The position numbers and the translations under genes are program-made. Below are positions 6,263 to 16,345 of a DNA stretch of 16,525 bases, piece by piece (the stretch's first letter is position 1; every line of letters begins with the position of its first letter). The notes below the pieces were generated by a model. It made no database searches. It saw nothing but the letters and a program-made list of their open reading frames with translations, and was not told the origin of the DNA. The stretch comes from Cylindrotheca closterium (Eukaryota; Bacillariophyta; Bacillariophyceae; Bacillariales; Bacillariaceae). The stretch is taken from NCBI GenBank assembly GCA_933822405.4, contig CAKOGP040001829.1, positions 1-16,525 of the forward strand. Direction: 5' to 3'.

Positions 6263-7964
6263 GCTCTCTAGTCAAGTTGTTGGGAAGAGTAGTAGATCTG
6301 ATCTGCGAAAACTGCCTGTGTTAGCTGTCGAATTTACGCTCTATCACACCCAACCTTTAGTGCTCCTTCATCTTCTCTTTCCGCCGTACCATCCCTGATT
6401 GCTGCCTAATCATGAAGTTTTTGACTGATACTTTCGCGTCGGAACATGGAACCCGCGGCCGTACCTTCTGGGATCAGCTCACTCGTCAGCCCCATAAAGA
6501 CTCGACCATCCACGATCAACTCATCAATCCTAGGCAAGGAACTGAATGAGATTGGACAAAACAATCCATCAATCATTCGGCCACCCTGTCACGGATACCA
6601 CCACCCCGGTATATCAGGTGACTTGCCCAGAGGATTTGGAGCCCAAGGATCAATGGATGGAAGAGTTGGAGCAACTCGTTGACAAGTGGATCGAGCCTCA
6701 GTTGACTACAGCCCAGCGGATGAGAAATGGAGAAACATTGTCTCCTGGTTTTGCCCTTTTAGTCAGGAAAGGTGAAGATGGACAGCCATGTCACAATATG
6801 TTTATTTCCAATTTGGTCTTGACCAAACCGGATATATTGGAACCCAATACGTGTGGAACTTTGGCTCCCCTTGGGGAAATTGTCATCAATGATCTTGCGC
6901 ACCAGTATGTTACCGATCCCATAAAATATACCCATTTTCTGTTGGGATCAATGTCCGGACATACTTCTGCGTCACCTTTGACTGGTGATCAAATCAAATT
7001 TGCCAAAGCTCTTCTTCCTGTTTTGTTGACAGACGGCAATGCAATTGGGAATAAACCATTCAATGGCGATGTTTGGAAAATTCTTTTCTTCCCAACCATG
7101 TCTGCTTGCCCTGTAGGTTTTGTTTGGCCCGCAAGCGACGGTTTTGACGAGTTTCAGAATAGTATTTCTAATCAGGAAAAGGTATTCTCGGGTCTTCTTC
7201 ACCTATTGAAGACACGGAAGACACTTATTGAATCCTGGTTCACAGCAATTAAAGACAGTCCTGCAAGTTCTGCTGTCCCAGTGGTAAACGCTATGCTGCT
7301 CCGGTATTCTTTCCCCACCAAGGATGATCTTGATGACAATCAAGTCTTGGATAAGGCCTTGCTCGGCCCATTCCAAGAAAAAATGGATTGTTTCATCAGA
7401 AGCCATCTAATGCAAATCATTTATTGCAGTAAATCTTTGCCAACGTCACCTCTTGGATTCAAGATGCATGCTTGTGTCAAGATGCACAATATGCATGTAT
7501 CAGATTCCTTTCCTGAAGCTTTGGGTACAACTTTACCTCCTGAATGTCAAGCCTTTGTCAACTACCTCTTCCCAAATGAAGATGAAGACAAGTCATGGGA
7601 TGGTCCTGACCAAGGATGGCAACTTTGAAGATGGGCACGGAACTAATTATTTGCCATGTGACAACCATGCTGGGACCCAACCTTTTGCGGATGGACGGTT
7701 GCCAGCGGTGACGCCATCTCCTTTGCAGAATTGTCACATGAATGTCACTCATCAAGATTCCAATTGTTTCTGCGATGCCAGCACAGGAGGTAATCCGTTT
7801 GCTGGTGTTATGAACGGTACAAACATACCGCTCTAGTCGCCAGCCCAAGGTATGCCTCCTACTGGAATCCACGATTCAACATGGAATTCTCCTTTCCAAC
7901 AAGTCCACGCGTCCAAATTGATGCTAACCCTTGGGGTCCGTCCCAGTTTGCTGGACATAACACA

Positions 7965-7976
7965 GGGGGGGGGGGG
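7965..7976 (+). repeat. Homopolymer run of 12 G
   Basis: Lies at a frame change within the unrecognised gene: the frame before it encodes ...QFAGHNTGGG and the frame after it GVPAPGLPTL. Length variation by slippage, or a sequencing error, would explain the shift. Confidence 0.9.
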
Positions 7977-9442
7977 TGCCTGCTCCTGGGTTGCCAACAC
8001 TGATGCACCATCAACAGATGTTTCTGGCATTGCCAGGGATGCCCTCACCTCAAATGTATCCTGCTTTGCATCCAAATCTATCTTACCCAGCAGGGTATGG
8101 AGGTGCAATGTATCTGATGGGTTATTATCCGGCCCATCCCGGATTCACCACAAACAAGCCAAATTTGCGGTCCAAATATACCCCTGTGCAAACTTCCAGT
8201 ATTAATTCGGACATAGAGCGCCGTTGTTGCTCCCCAGAATTGAAGGCAATTAGATATTGGTTGTTGCATCCAATCCCTTTTACGGTGGGGATGGTGAAAA
8301 AATTTCTTGGCGATCGAATGGCATCTGACGTTCTCCAATTTGGACTACCAACAGAAATTGGACACAGATGTCTGGAAGGTTTTGATTACAAAAATGATGG
8401 CAACGTGGCAGCGAATATTGTCTGTACGGCTATCGAGTACCAAACCAACTACCAATTGGGAACCTTCTCGCAAGCTGGAGAGCTACACCGTGATTTGCGG
8501 TCCGTAATGGACAGTGACTTCATCAAGCGTAGTTTTTATATTGCTACATGGTGGGTGGATCCTGACAGTGCTCCACTGCCAGGAACGTCCAAACGGTTTT
8601 CACTGCTAGCATTCCTACCATGTATTTTGTGATTACCTTCCACATGACGGCTTAAGTTGGCAGCAGATGAAAGAATTAGCGATGGTGATATACTATCATT
8701 TTGCACTCTTGGGCTCTACAAACCCAACTTTGGATAACGGAGATTACAATGATGAGCTCTTCTACAGTTCACTCTTTGGTCATTGTTTGCAACACATTTG
8801 TCAATATGTCCTTAACACCAATTTGGGTCATAGATGGGCTCAAACACCTGCACAATGTACAGTTGCTTACATTTGAGATTTGAGCGAACTTGTTCATATT
8901 CTGAAGAAGTTCGTTGACCACCGCATTGGACATGATGTGGAAAATTATGGTATTAGTGATGCGTGGCCCACAAATGACTGTAATGCGGTATTTATGTCGG
9001 TGCCATCAAGAACAAACAGTGCAGATTTTATGGCTCAGACGGAGAGTGTGGTAAACGTTCTTCATGACTACTATACTTGCATACAGCGCAATTGGGGAGC
9101 TGGTTGGTATACAGCTCCGAACAAATGTTAGTGGGCGATATCTCAACTTTCTTTGCCACAAAAAAGCTGCGTCTTCAAGGCGTTCGGACGTACTAAAGTC
9201 AAAGACAACAGAACGTACTTGGGATGATAAAGAAAATGCTCCCTTTCAGAACACCAGTCCACTATCTGTGTGGAATCATGCTGTCACTCCTTTGGGAAGG
9301 AAATCTCCGTCGGAAATGCTCAACCCAGTGGTCCAACGGGGCACTTATCCCTTGATTGTGGATCCTCAAGCTAAAGGCACTTCTAGTAAGAACATATTTT
9401 ATCCGATTTGCTTAGATTTGACCTTTAAGGACCATTGTACTT

Positions 9443-9447
9443 GTTCC
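9443..9447. other. Putative 5-bp target-site duplication, left copy (GTTCC)
   Basis: The five bases just outside the LTR end. Copia elements usually duplicate 5 bp. The partner should follow the other LTR, which is outside this window. Confidence 0.4.
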
Positions 9448-9926
9448 TGTTAGAAATATGCAGACTGAGTGCCTTTTGCGCTCAGAACAAAGTCTCTGCA
9501 ATCTAAATTCGTAATTGACTGTACAACGCTTCCACAATTATAGTTCTCCTGTGTTAGGTATACTTTGAGTGAAATTGTTCCTATTTGATTAATGTTTGGC
9601 TTGAATTGATGATTCAATCACAAAAGTGAGTTCAACGAGTTTCCTTTTGGGAAATCCCTTGTTTACAGAACTCAATCCAACTTCTACGAGGAATCTGTGT
9701 TGAATGCAGTACTTTGGGACATCTTGTATTATTCCCTACTGCAACGTACACAACCTCAATATTCCACTTGTATTGGGTATTTCTCTTTTTGTATGGATAT
9801 AGATTGTCCGGCAGACTTGCATCAAATCCTGACATCACAATCAAAGTCCGATCGTGCGTGTCAAAACTTCATACTTGAATAGTTTTTCTTGGAACGTCAA
9901 AACTCATATTTCGTCATATTCCAACA
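9448..9926 (-). repeat. Copia 3' long terminal repeat (479 bp)
   Basis: On the minus strand it starts TGTTGGAATATG and ends TATTTCTAACA, giving the TG...CA termini and a short terminal inverted repeat (TGTTRG/CYAACA) usual for copia LTRs. It follows the end of RNase H by about 105 bp and a purine-rich segment. No second LTR is in the window, so the left end at 9448 rests on the terminal motif, the candidate GTTCC duplication and the open host frame ending there. Confidence 0.75.
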
Positions 9927-9937
9927 CACTCCTGCCA
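9927..9937 (-). other. Polypurine tract (plus-strand primer site)
   Basis: On the minus strand GGCAGGAGTG directly precedes TGTTGGAA of the LTR, in the position and with the approximate composition of copia polypurine tracts. The tract is short and interrupted by C and T, in keeping with decay. Confidence 0.45.
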
Positions 9938-10032
9938 TTGTGACAATCATCATTGGCAGCAATGGGACATGCTCTCATTCATTGTTTATTTTGTTTTGTA
10001 TTTTCATTTGAACATATACATACTTGTCTGAC

Positions 10033-10305
10033 CTAGTCGTGTGTACCAAGAATCAGATCTCTGAACTTGCAAAATTTCTCACCTTGCAATGGCTTGGTCA
10101 TGAAATCCGCAGTCATATTGTCAGTTGGACAGTATTCGATCTTAACATTTGCCTTTTCAACTTGATCTGTGATAAAGAAATAACGAATATTGATCTTACG
10201 ACCATTCTCGTCCAGAAGAATCACGCTTTTGTTATCCTGATACAAGATATTTTTCTCAATTGGATATCCTTGCCACTTCATGAACAACTTGGTCCATAGT
10301 ATCAT
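10033..10305 (-). pseudogene. Copia RNase H domain fragment
   Basis: RNase H removes the RNA strand during reverse transcription. The 90-residue piece shows the copia run LWTKLFMKWQGYPIE, ILYQDNKS (with the catalytic Asp), NIRYFF, IEYCPTDNMTADFMTKPLQG and the terminal FRDLILG. Compared with my memory of relatives, about ten residues of a basic loop after LLDENG appear deleted. Upstream, 10306-10593 holds the decayed RT/RNase H connection, with several stops and shifts. Confidence 0.85.
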
Positions 10306-10593
10306 CGTGACAACATCGTCAACAGCAATTAGTTCCGCTTCCGTACTGCTTCTGCTGTTTAGTTTTTTGTTGTTGTTGACATCACTTGAGCTGCACCTCC
10401 TCCAAAGGATAGAGTGCCGCCAGTATGGCTTTTGAAATCTGGATGTACCCCAAATGATGCGTCTTTCATCCTTTTCATGACTCGTAGTGATTCAGCTGAA
10501 AGTGTCAGGTGATACAAAAATGTACAAAACAAATATCCTCAAACTCTTGAGGCAAGAATAGTATTCGTTGAATGGATGTCCAAACTAGCTCTC

Positions 10594-11442
10594 TTAGAGA
10601 CATAAAGTCCCCTGCAACAGTAGTATGAAAGATCTGACGGCACTCAGCATTGAGTAACTTTCCTTTACCAGCTTCCAGTAAATTGTTACCAGCTGGTGTT
10701 TCTTGCTTTGAATCCTTGTTGAACTTGATAGGAAATGCTCCAACATGTTCTTGAGATAGTCATCCATGCGGATCTTGAGTTTTCCTTTCACCGAGAAATC
10801 CAAAGTCATTCCAAGATATCTGTGTATCTTTCCTCAGACCATTGTGCATGCCTTGATTGAACCATATCTCATGTTCAACCACTTAGCAAATTTGTCATTT
10901 ACCTTTGGATCCATGTGACTTGACATAAGATGGTCAACATGAAACCTGATAGTTTGCTGTTTTTCATTAACAACTTTGTTAGCAACACACGGGTCATACG
11001 GATTGAAAACAAATCCCTTTGCCTTTAAATCACTTCGAAACTGATTATAGAATAGGAGGCTTGATTGTAAAATCCGATATATGGCACGTAGCACCCGCAC
11101 ATAGATTACTCGCTTTCCGTTCTCTAATACAACATATTCACAATAGTCTGGGGCCATGTCAATCAATATCTGGACCATCATGCCAGTGATTTTCATGTAG
11201 ATACGATCTTCTCCTTCCTTAGCTTCAGGCATATAAGTTTGAATGAAAGCGTTAGGCACGTCCAGCGTCATTATATCTCTACCTTTGTGTGCATCAATAA
11301 CACAAGTAGTGGTGATTGCTTCTTGTGAAGCAGTTGGACTTGCAGTGTCCTCTCGCGATAACCATTCATGAGTGCCATCGCCTCGGAATACTAGGCGACC
11401 TTTAATTGACTTTTTGAATTGCTTTTCCACGAGTAATGTCAT
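10594..11442 (-). pseudogene. Copia reverse transcriptase (RVT_2), catalytically dead
   Basis: RT copies element RNA to cDNA in virus-like particles. Piece 11442-10834 contains IKGRLVFRGDGT, DTASPT, the first catalytic Asp in LDVPNAFIQT (codon 11262-11260), LRAIYRILQSSLLFY and NPYDPCVANK. The active-site box reads FHVDHLMSS: the first Asp of the normal VDD is present (10935-10933), but the second is His, codon CAT at 10932-10930. A stop precedes the next piece, 10809-10594, which begins with the MTLDFSVKGKLKI segment typical of the RT thumb/connection. Upstream 11443-11560 shows the expected pre-RT block (KELRQMLLRDCF), again with stops. Confidence 0.9.
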
Positions 11443-11559
11443 CGCTATTGGGCCTTCTTTCGCTCAGACGCGGTCATGTCTTCCACAACTTTGGGAGTAA
11501 AACAATCTCTCAGGAGCATTTGTCTCAATTCCTTATCCACGGTATCCTTTCCATCATCA

Positions 11560-12489
11560 TCAAACTTGGTTCTTCAGTCCTTGATTGATGTAATACTGTT
11601 CGATGAAGTTTAGACCTTCATCAGTATTGAACTTGGCCTTGATCTGCATCATGCAACGAGCAATCAGAATAGCGTTGTGCTCTTGGTAATCAGCTTTCAT
11701 CTCATTCCCAATGTGTTGGAAACGTAGATTGTGCTGTGCTTCAAGGATGGCTTTACTGTCTTTAGTACTGCGACTTCCTTCTTTGGTACAAATACCAGAT
11801 TTCAATTTGTCCTTCAACGGATTCATTTCCCTCTCTCGATGCTTGCATCTTGTTGCAACTCGTTTCTTGTTCTTATTGGCAGAACTGCCACTCCTGCTTG
11901 AAGGCCATTCTCTTGGTTTCTTTGGAACTTGAGAAAGGTTCAGCCCAGACATTGCAGCTTGCGCATACGTTTGCCCAGATTGAGTGACTTTTGCTACTTG
12001 AGGAGTTTCAGGCTCAAATACAATCTCTTCTTCTGGCAGTTCTTGTAGATCCTCCAGATCAGTAACAAGGCTTCCAATATCATCGGTTCCTCTATCATCA
12101 TTTTCTTAATGGTGATCCAAATTGGCCACAATAACTTCTTCCTCTTCATCACCCAAATTGTCGTCATCTGATTCATAGTCATCATCTCCTTGGAATCTCA
12201 CAGTGAGTTCTGGCATATCATCGACATCATTGTCTGCATCTACCAAGAGCTCATTTCTTTTGGAGTCATCGATATCATCGAATTGTCCATGTAGGTTGAA
12301 ATCGAGTTCATCTTCATCTTCAGGTTCATAGTCCTGATCAAAGGCTTCTTCTAAGTAACCCTGTTCCGTGTCATCCACTCCTGCGATTTGATTGCCATCT
12401 TGAAATGTCTCCAAATCTCTCTTCTTATCAAAGAACTTCATGAAAGTATCACCTTTGGCAGCAGCCCAAGCTTCAACACGCTGGATCAC
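11560..12489 (-). pseudogene. Copia integrase-RT linker: acidic region then basic region
   Basis: Two same-frame pieces are separated by a TAA at 12106. 12489-12106 begins with VIQRVEAWAAAKGD, followed by a stretch very rich in Asp/Glu (YEPEDEDELDF, DEEEEVIV). 11952-11560 begins with a Ser/Pro segment, then a Lys/Arg-rich segment (NKNKKRVATRCKHRERE), and ends with FNTDEGLNFIEQYYINQGL before the stop at 11560. In this family such a linker joins the integrase C-terminus to RT and is not enzymatic. Position and composition fit; exact homology is from memory. Confidence 0.7.
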
Positions 12490-12522
12490 TTGGTCGGTAA
12501 CGGGTAGTACTACGACCTTGGG

Positions 12523-13500
12523 TCAAGAAATCATTTTCTTAGTATTGAGGTTGAGCACTCGCTGCCCAGTACGTTGTCCCTTTGTAGGTTCAATGTAGAT
12601 TGTTTTGATGCTTCGCGGTTCCATTGAATTGATGGAATCCGTCCCAATTGCATGAACATATTGTCCAAGCTCAGCAACCATGTCACTCTTGTAGTTGATA
12701 TTGACATTATCAATGAGTTGCTGCGGACTGAAATGTGAGGAAATACTGTCTTTCTGGGGAAAGACATTCAATAGCTCGGCGGCTCGACGTCCAAGACATT
12801 CAGTGATCACCTTTGGGACCACTTTGTAGGGTAATCGTGCAAGAGCTACTCTAACTCTCTCTTTCAGCGTCCTATTGTTTTGCTCAGCTGTAGGCTCGTA
12901 GTCTCCAGCTGCAGTCGGGTCAATAGTAACACCCATATCGTCTAGCATATCATCTGTCAGAGGGATGAAGGCCTGATCACACTTGATCGTCTTGACATGA
13001 AAGCCTGCCTTATTGTAGCGGCGGAATATCTTATCCAATGCTTCAAATACAGGGCCAGTATTGAGGTTCTGCATGGGAATACATGAGCACTAACACACAG
13101 TGGTATCAATGCAGGTGAGAAACTTAGCATCTCCGATCTCCATGTGATCAATACAGACGGTAATTGTTCGATTGTGTTGGTACAATTCCTCTGGTGGACT
13201 GATGAAGTCATCGTGTGTCTTCTTCGGAGTTGGTCTTGTCGACTTGCCTTTCAATGTAGATGTGTCAGGTCCAAAGATTGCTTCGGCATGGTTGATTGCT
13301 TCTTCAGTGATAGGAAAGTTCTTGATGAGACCAGATCGGATCACATACTCTTCAGACTTTTGGTGCTTGGAGCATTGAGTATGTACATTGCACTTCTTGC
13401 TTCCATCGCAGCCTTGACTTGTCTTGGAGTGAATCCTTCCTTGTTCTTTTGAACAGTTGCCATCTTGGAGGTCATCCCGAGTCCAGCATATCCATTTGAA
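12523..13500 (-). pseudogene. Copia integrase core (rve), broken by stops
   Basis: Integrase inserts the cDNA into the genome. Visible in order are the pre-core segment GLIKNFPITEEAINHAEAIFG and LKGKSTR (about 13320-13235), the first catalytic Asp in TVCIDHM (about 13149), a TAG near 13090, the second Asp in IKCDQAF (about 12978), the Glu in PTAEQNNRTLKERVRVALA (about 12885), and the C-terminal PRSIKTIYIEPT with NLNTKKMIS. A TGA at about 12523 ends this piece, and the linker follows in the same frame. Spacing D-57-D-30-E is close to copia integrases. The HHCC zinc-binding part just upstream is scrambled by a frameshift (the matching text KEGFTPRQVKAAMEARSAM is in another frame). Confidence 0.85.
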
Positions 13501-14110
13501 ATGGGGTTGTTTATTTACGCTGCTTAACTGGCGACGATACATCGCACTTGTCTCTTTGGCACCTGGTTTGACATCCACTCCAAGTTGCTCCAGCACATAT
13601 ACACCCTTACGATTCACAAATCGCATCTGTCTGTCTCCATCGCAATGCACAACAAAGGCATTGTCAAAATCAGTATCCATGGTAATGCAGTATCCCGCAG
13701 CAATCATCTCGCGCATAGCAAGTACATTGGCAATTCTGTCTTCATCAAAATAGACTGGAGACGGAAATCTTCCTAGAAACCATTCTTCATCAAGAACTCT
13801 GCTGGCCACGTTAGTGTGCATATCAAGCTCTTTCTCAGCTTGACGTAGTCCATGCATGAGCTTACCTTTACAAATGGTGGTGTTGGTGCAACCACTGTCC
13901 ATGATGACGTGAGCTTTGAATAAACTCAATCTGCTTCAGTAGCAAGATGTAGCAAATCTTTGCTTTCACTAGTATAGTGCCAGTTGGATTGAAGTTTGAC
14001 GTTAGTCGTTCCAGTAGAAATGGAATATGATAGACATCATTGCCATTCTCATCCTTTCCCTTGATAGCATCGTGGAAGACATTTGACATATCAAAATAGC
14101 CAGTCTTCAC
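13500..14110 (-). pseudogene. Copia aspartic protease region
   Basis: The protease cleaves the Gag-Pol precursor. The active-site motif is DSGCTNTTI (Asp codon 13899-13897), then a basic/helical KLMHGLRQAEKELDMHTN and a beta-rich part ending RKGVYVLEQLGVDVKPGA. The N-terminal approach (YHIPFLLERLTSNFNPTGTI) lies in the neighbouring frame at 14110-13868, so there is a frameshift near 13940. Confidence 0.75.
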
Positions 14111-14128
14111 GACCTGCGGAGTTCAAGC

Positions 14129-14611
14129 TTAAGTTGTATCAAATCCTTGGCGCACTTGAGCACCACTGAAGCCTTGTTGGCTGCGTTGCATTCCACTGAA
14201 CGCAATCTCACCGTTAGCATTCTTTGAGTAAGGGACAGTAACATTGCCACCACCTTGAGTTGGTATCTGCATGAGCTTCATTCCTGCAGGAACTTGCATC
14301 ATTTGATTACCTGTAGTACCAGCAAGTCGCAAAGGTGTGTTAACACTTCCCGCAACAGTTGATCTTCCACCAGTGATAATACTTGTCGCTGGAGAAGTTC
14401 CAGGAACTGTAGCTGGGACAGTTCCTCCAATCTGATTAAGATTGAGCTTCTTCCCATAATCAACATAATGTTTTGGATGCTTCCATTGAATCTCTGGTAG
14501 CAGTCTGTCTGGGCATTTTGGAGACATATGGTCCTCTTTGCCACATACATAACATGCTGCCTTTTTCTTATTGTCCTTCGATTTACCTTTACCTTTACCT
14601 TTACCTTTACC
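14129..14611 (-). pseudogene. Copia Gag nucleocapsid: CCHC zinc knuckle and Gly/Pro/Thr-rich tail
   Basis: A CX2CX4HX4C knuckle, C-YV-C-GKED-H-MSPK-C, spans 14554-14513 and would bind element RNA. It is preceded by five Gly-Lys dipeptides and KDNKKK. The following roughly 110 residues are rich in Gly, Thr, Gln and Met and end at a TAA at 14129. A TAA about 14634 in this frame separates it from the gag piece upstream, which is in a different frame. Confidence 0.8.
14582..14611. repeat. Hexanucleotide microsatellite (TTTACC)5
   Basis: Five perfect units, read on the minus strand as GGTAAA and encoding (Gly-Lys)5 just before the zinc knuckle. Unit-number changes would add or remove Gly-Lys pairs without shifting frame. 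Confidence 0.95.
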
Positions 14612-14643
14612 TTTATTTGGCTGGTCTTTTCCTTAGTAAAGGT

Positions 14644-15855
14644 TCACTCCCGGATTGGTTGGCAGAAACAGCTAGTTGCGTTTTCTTCCGGACCTGTGCT
14701 TGCGTTTGTTGCCAGCGTTGGACGAGTTCGATCGCTTGTTGTTCGATCTGTCTCTCGAGGCATTGGTGTTGGTGCCTTGAGAATCTCTGTTGGAAGCGTT
14801 GGCGGATTCTGTGGCTTGTGGGTCATCCTGTCGAGGTGTGCGACCGGCGTTTGGAATTCCGCGTCCTCTTCCTCCGCGTCCTCGTCCTCCTTTGCCGGGG
14901 CTTGTGGTTTGAGAGAGGTTCCCGGTAGACCTCTCTGTGAGTTTTTTAACTGCGTTTCAAGGCCATGAATAGTACCTTTAAGGGGAGCAGTGGCTTTAAG
15001 CACCTCTCTCTGGATGAGAGTGTCAAGGGTTGCAGGAGGAAGGGCTGTTTCTTGGTCGATTTGCATTGCAGTGGCAGCAGTAGCTTCATTAGTGAGAAGT
15101 TCAGTCAACATTTTCTTCATACGGAGGGCGTTATCATTGTCTTTTTGTTGACAAAGATAGGCTGCCCATGCGTCAAGAAAACAGGTGCGGATGGATCGCC
15201 AAATGTGGGCAAGAGTGTTCTCAATGTGCCTATTAACGTTTTGGTTTTGAGCTGCGGCGGCAGCATTGTGATATGGATTCAAGTTGGCCGCAGGTGCAAC
15301 TGCAGCTTGGTTTCCAAGTGGTAGGTAGGATATCCGGCTCAAGGAAAGGATTTGGCAGAGGCTCTGTGGCTGAAGTGAATTGAGTATAGTTCGCCTTCAG
15401 ATGTTCCTTAGTAGTGAAGTCAGGAAGCTCAAAAATAGGAGTGATCTCCTCGTGGTGACAGTCCATGATGGTGTTCGCATATTTATGAATTTGTTGGAGG
15501 TCAAGATCATTAAGAGTGATGTAGGCTTTGGAAGCTTTGTTGTAGAGTGCCTCACAAAAACTCGTTTTGCGGCTGTTCGGTGGACTTTTAAGTCAAGTTT
15601 TGTAGCTTTGACAATGGTGGATTTCGCGGCTTGTTCCAAAGTGCAGGCTGAATTGGATAATGTCTCTTCACAATTTGCACACTCCGCATCTTGAGTTGTC
15701 AGCTTTGTGCAATGGAGTTTGCAGTGGAGATTGACCAACCGTGGGACATAGGCCGCTTCAGATTCCATTCTGGTAACAGCACGTTCTTTTTTGTTGGCAG
15801 TATCCATATGTGGCAGAAACTGTATATTAGCGCTGGGAGTTGCGGGGAGTTTGCC
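14644..15855 (-). pseudogene. Copia Gag N-terminal and middle part, frameshifted
   Basis: The frame is open from the foldback boundary at 15855 (GKLPATPSANIQFLPHMDTA; the ATG at 15807 is only the first visible Met). It has a Cys cluster (C-x3-C-x10-C-x2-C, about 15700) and runs to about 15560. The likely continuation is in another frame, about 15580-15320 (YITLNDLDLQQIHKYANTIM, then ELPDFTTKEHL), then returns to the first frame for 15330-14644. The last piece has an Ala/Asn/Gln-rich start, a helical CFLDAWAAYLCQQ segment, a coiled-coil-like part (EVLKATAPLKGTIHGLETQL) and a Glu/Asp- and Pro-rich tail, ending in TGA at 14644. Assignment to Gag rests on position upstream of the knuckle in the same orientation; I do not recognise a Gag domain by sequence. 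Confidence 0.6.
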
Positions 15856-15997
15856 TCTGATGCGTGTGACGCGTCGTAACTAGTTATCTATTCCGAATCA
15901 AACGCGCATGCCAAACGAAACAACACCGATCAGAGCGGAGGTTTCCAAACGAAACCAAACGACAGGAAACCACACGTCGCGTGTTGTTTTGGAATAA

Positions 15998-16093
15998 TTT
16001 GGTTTCGTGTCATTTGGTTTCGTTTCGTTTGGTTTCGCTTCGTTTCGTTTCGTTTGGTTTCGTTTCGTTTGGTTTCGTTTTGTTTGGTTTCGA
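15998..16093 (+). repeat. 5-bp periodic satellite (TTTSG), left arm
   Basis: Nearly every five bases reads TTTCG or TTTGG, with a few variants (CTTCG, TTTTG, ATTTGG). The strict period makes protein-like repeats in all frames and is not coding. Confidence 0.9.
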
Positions 16094-16252
16094 TATATTC
16101 CTAAAAATTGTTCGTTTGGTTTTGATTGGTTTCGATATATTCAAAAATCGAAGATATTAAGTGTTGTTGGTTCTGCGCCTTCCTTTTTGAGGCGAACGAT
16201 TTTTCAATATATCGAAACCAATCGAAACCAAACGAACAATTTTTAGGAATAT

Positions 16253-16345
16253 ATCGAAACCAAACGAAACGAAACCAAATGAAACGAAACCAAACAAAGC
16301 GAAACCAAACAAAACCAAACGAAACCAAACGAAACCAAACCAAAC
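16253..16345 (-). repeat. 5-bp periodic satellite (CSAAA), right arm
   Basis: Inverted counterpart of 15998-16093, with units CGAAA and CCAAA. A further short block in the opposite orientation (GTTTCGTTTCGTTTGG, about 16363-16378) interrupts the arm and accounts for its extra length. Confidence 0.9.

Larger units (their letters stand above)
6412..9452 (+). pseudogene. Large unrecognised gene, multiply frameshifted and interrupted by the copia LTR
   Basis: A protein-like reading can be followed from ATG 6412 (MKFLTDTFASEHG) through successive frames: 6412-6545, 6546-about 7610 (longest piece, about 355 residues), about 7610-7836, about 7830-7976, 7976-about 8600, about 8610-9130 with one TGA at 8874-8876, and about 9090-9452. 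Each switch is a small indel; the one at 7965-7976 is a run of 12 G. The first 400 residues look globular (blocks such as LLTDGNAIGNKPFNGDVWK, CPVGFVWPASDGFDEF). Around 7980-8160 is a Pro/Met/Gly/Tyr-rich linker, and a second globular part follows (about 8200-9100). The end is Ser/Pro-rich. The final frame is open to TGT|TAG, where the stop is supplied by the LTR, so the gene probably continued past the insertion. No domain recognised; it could be a host gene or part of an unknown mobile element. Confidence 0.55.
9448..15855 (-). mobile_element. Decayed Ty1/copia LTR retrotransposon, diatom-type
   Basis: Order on the minus strand is gag, CCHC knuckle, protease, integrase, acidic linker, RT, RNase H, 3' LTR. 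Integrase before RT places it in copia (Pseudoviridae-like), not gypsy. Most of pol sits in one minus-strand frame (pieces starting 13929, 13074, 12489, 11952, 11442, 10809, 10305) cut by nonsense codons, with extra frame changes in gag and protease. The RT has lost a catalytic aspartate, so this copy is dead. The 5' LTR and primer-binding site are not visible, because a foldback element replaces the sequence from 15856. It is inserted against the unrecognised gene that ends at 9447. Confidence 0.9.

Noticed and set aside
6096..6398. Plus-strand ORFs of 74-100 codons over the dispersed repeat
   Set aside because: The inverted copy at 295-455 shows frame-changing indels, and the frames run through a TTTC microsatellite.
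9632..9882. ORFs within the LTR
   Set aside because: Non-coding LTR sequence; no motif in either strand.
12106..12489. Asp/Glu-rich ORF as a separate acidic host protein
   Set aside because: It is in the same frame as integrase and RT and sits exactly where this copia family carries an acidic linker.
14473..14968. Plus-strand ORFs of about 150 codons across the gag region
   Set aside because: They are antisense to the zinc knuckle and gag frames and include the TTTACC microsatellite.
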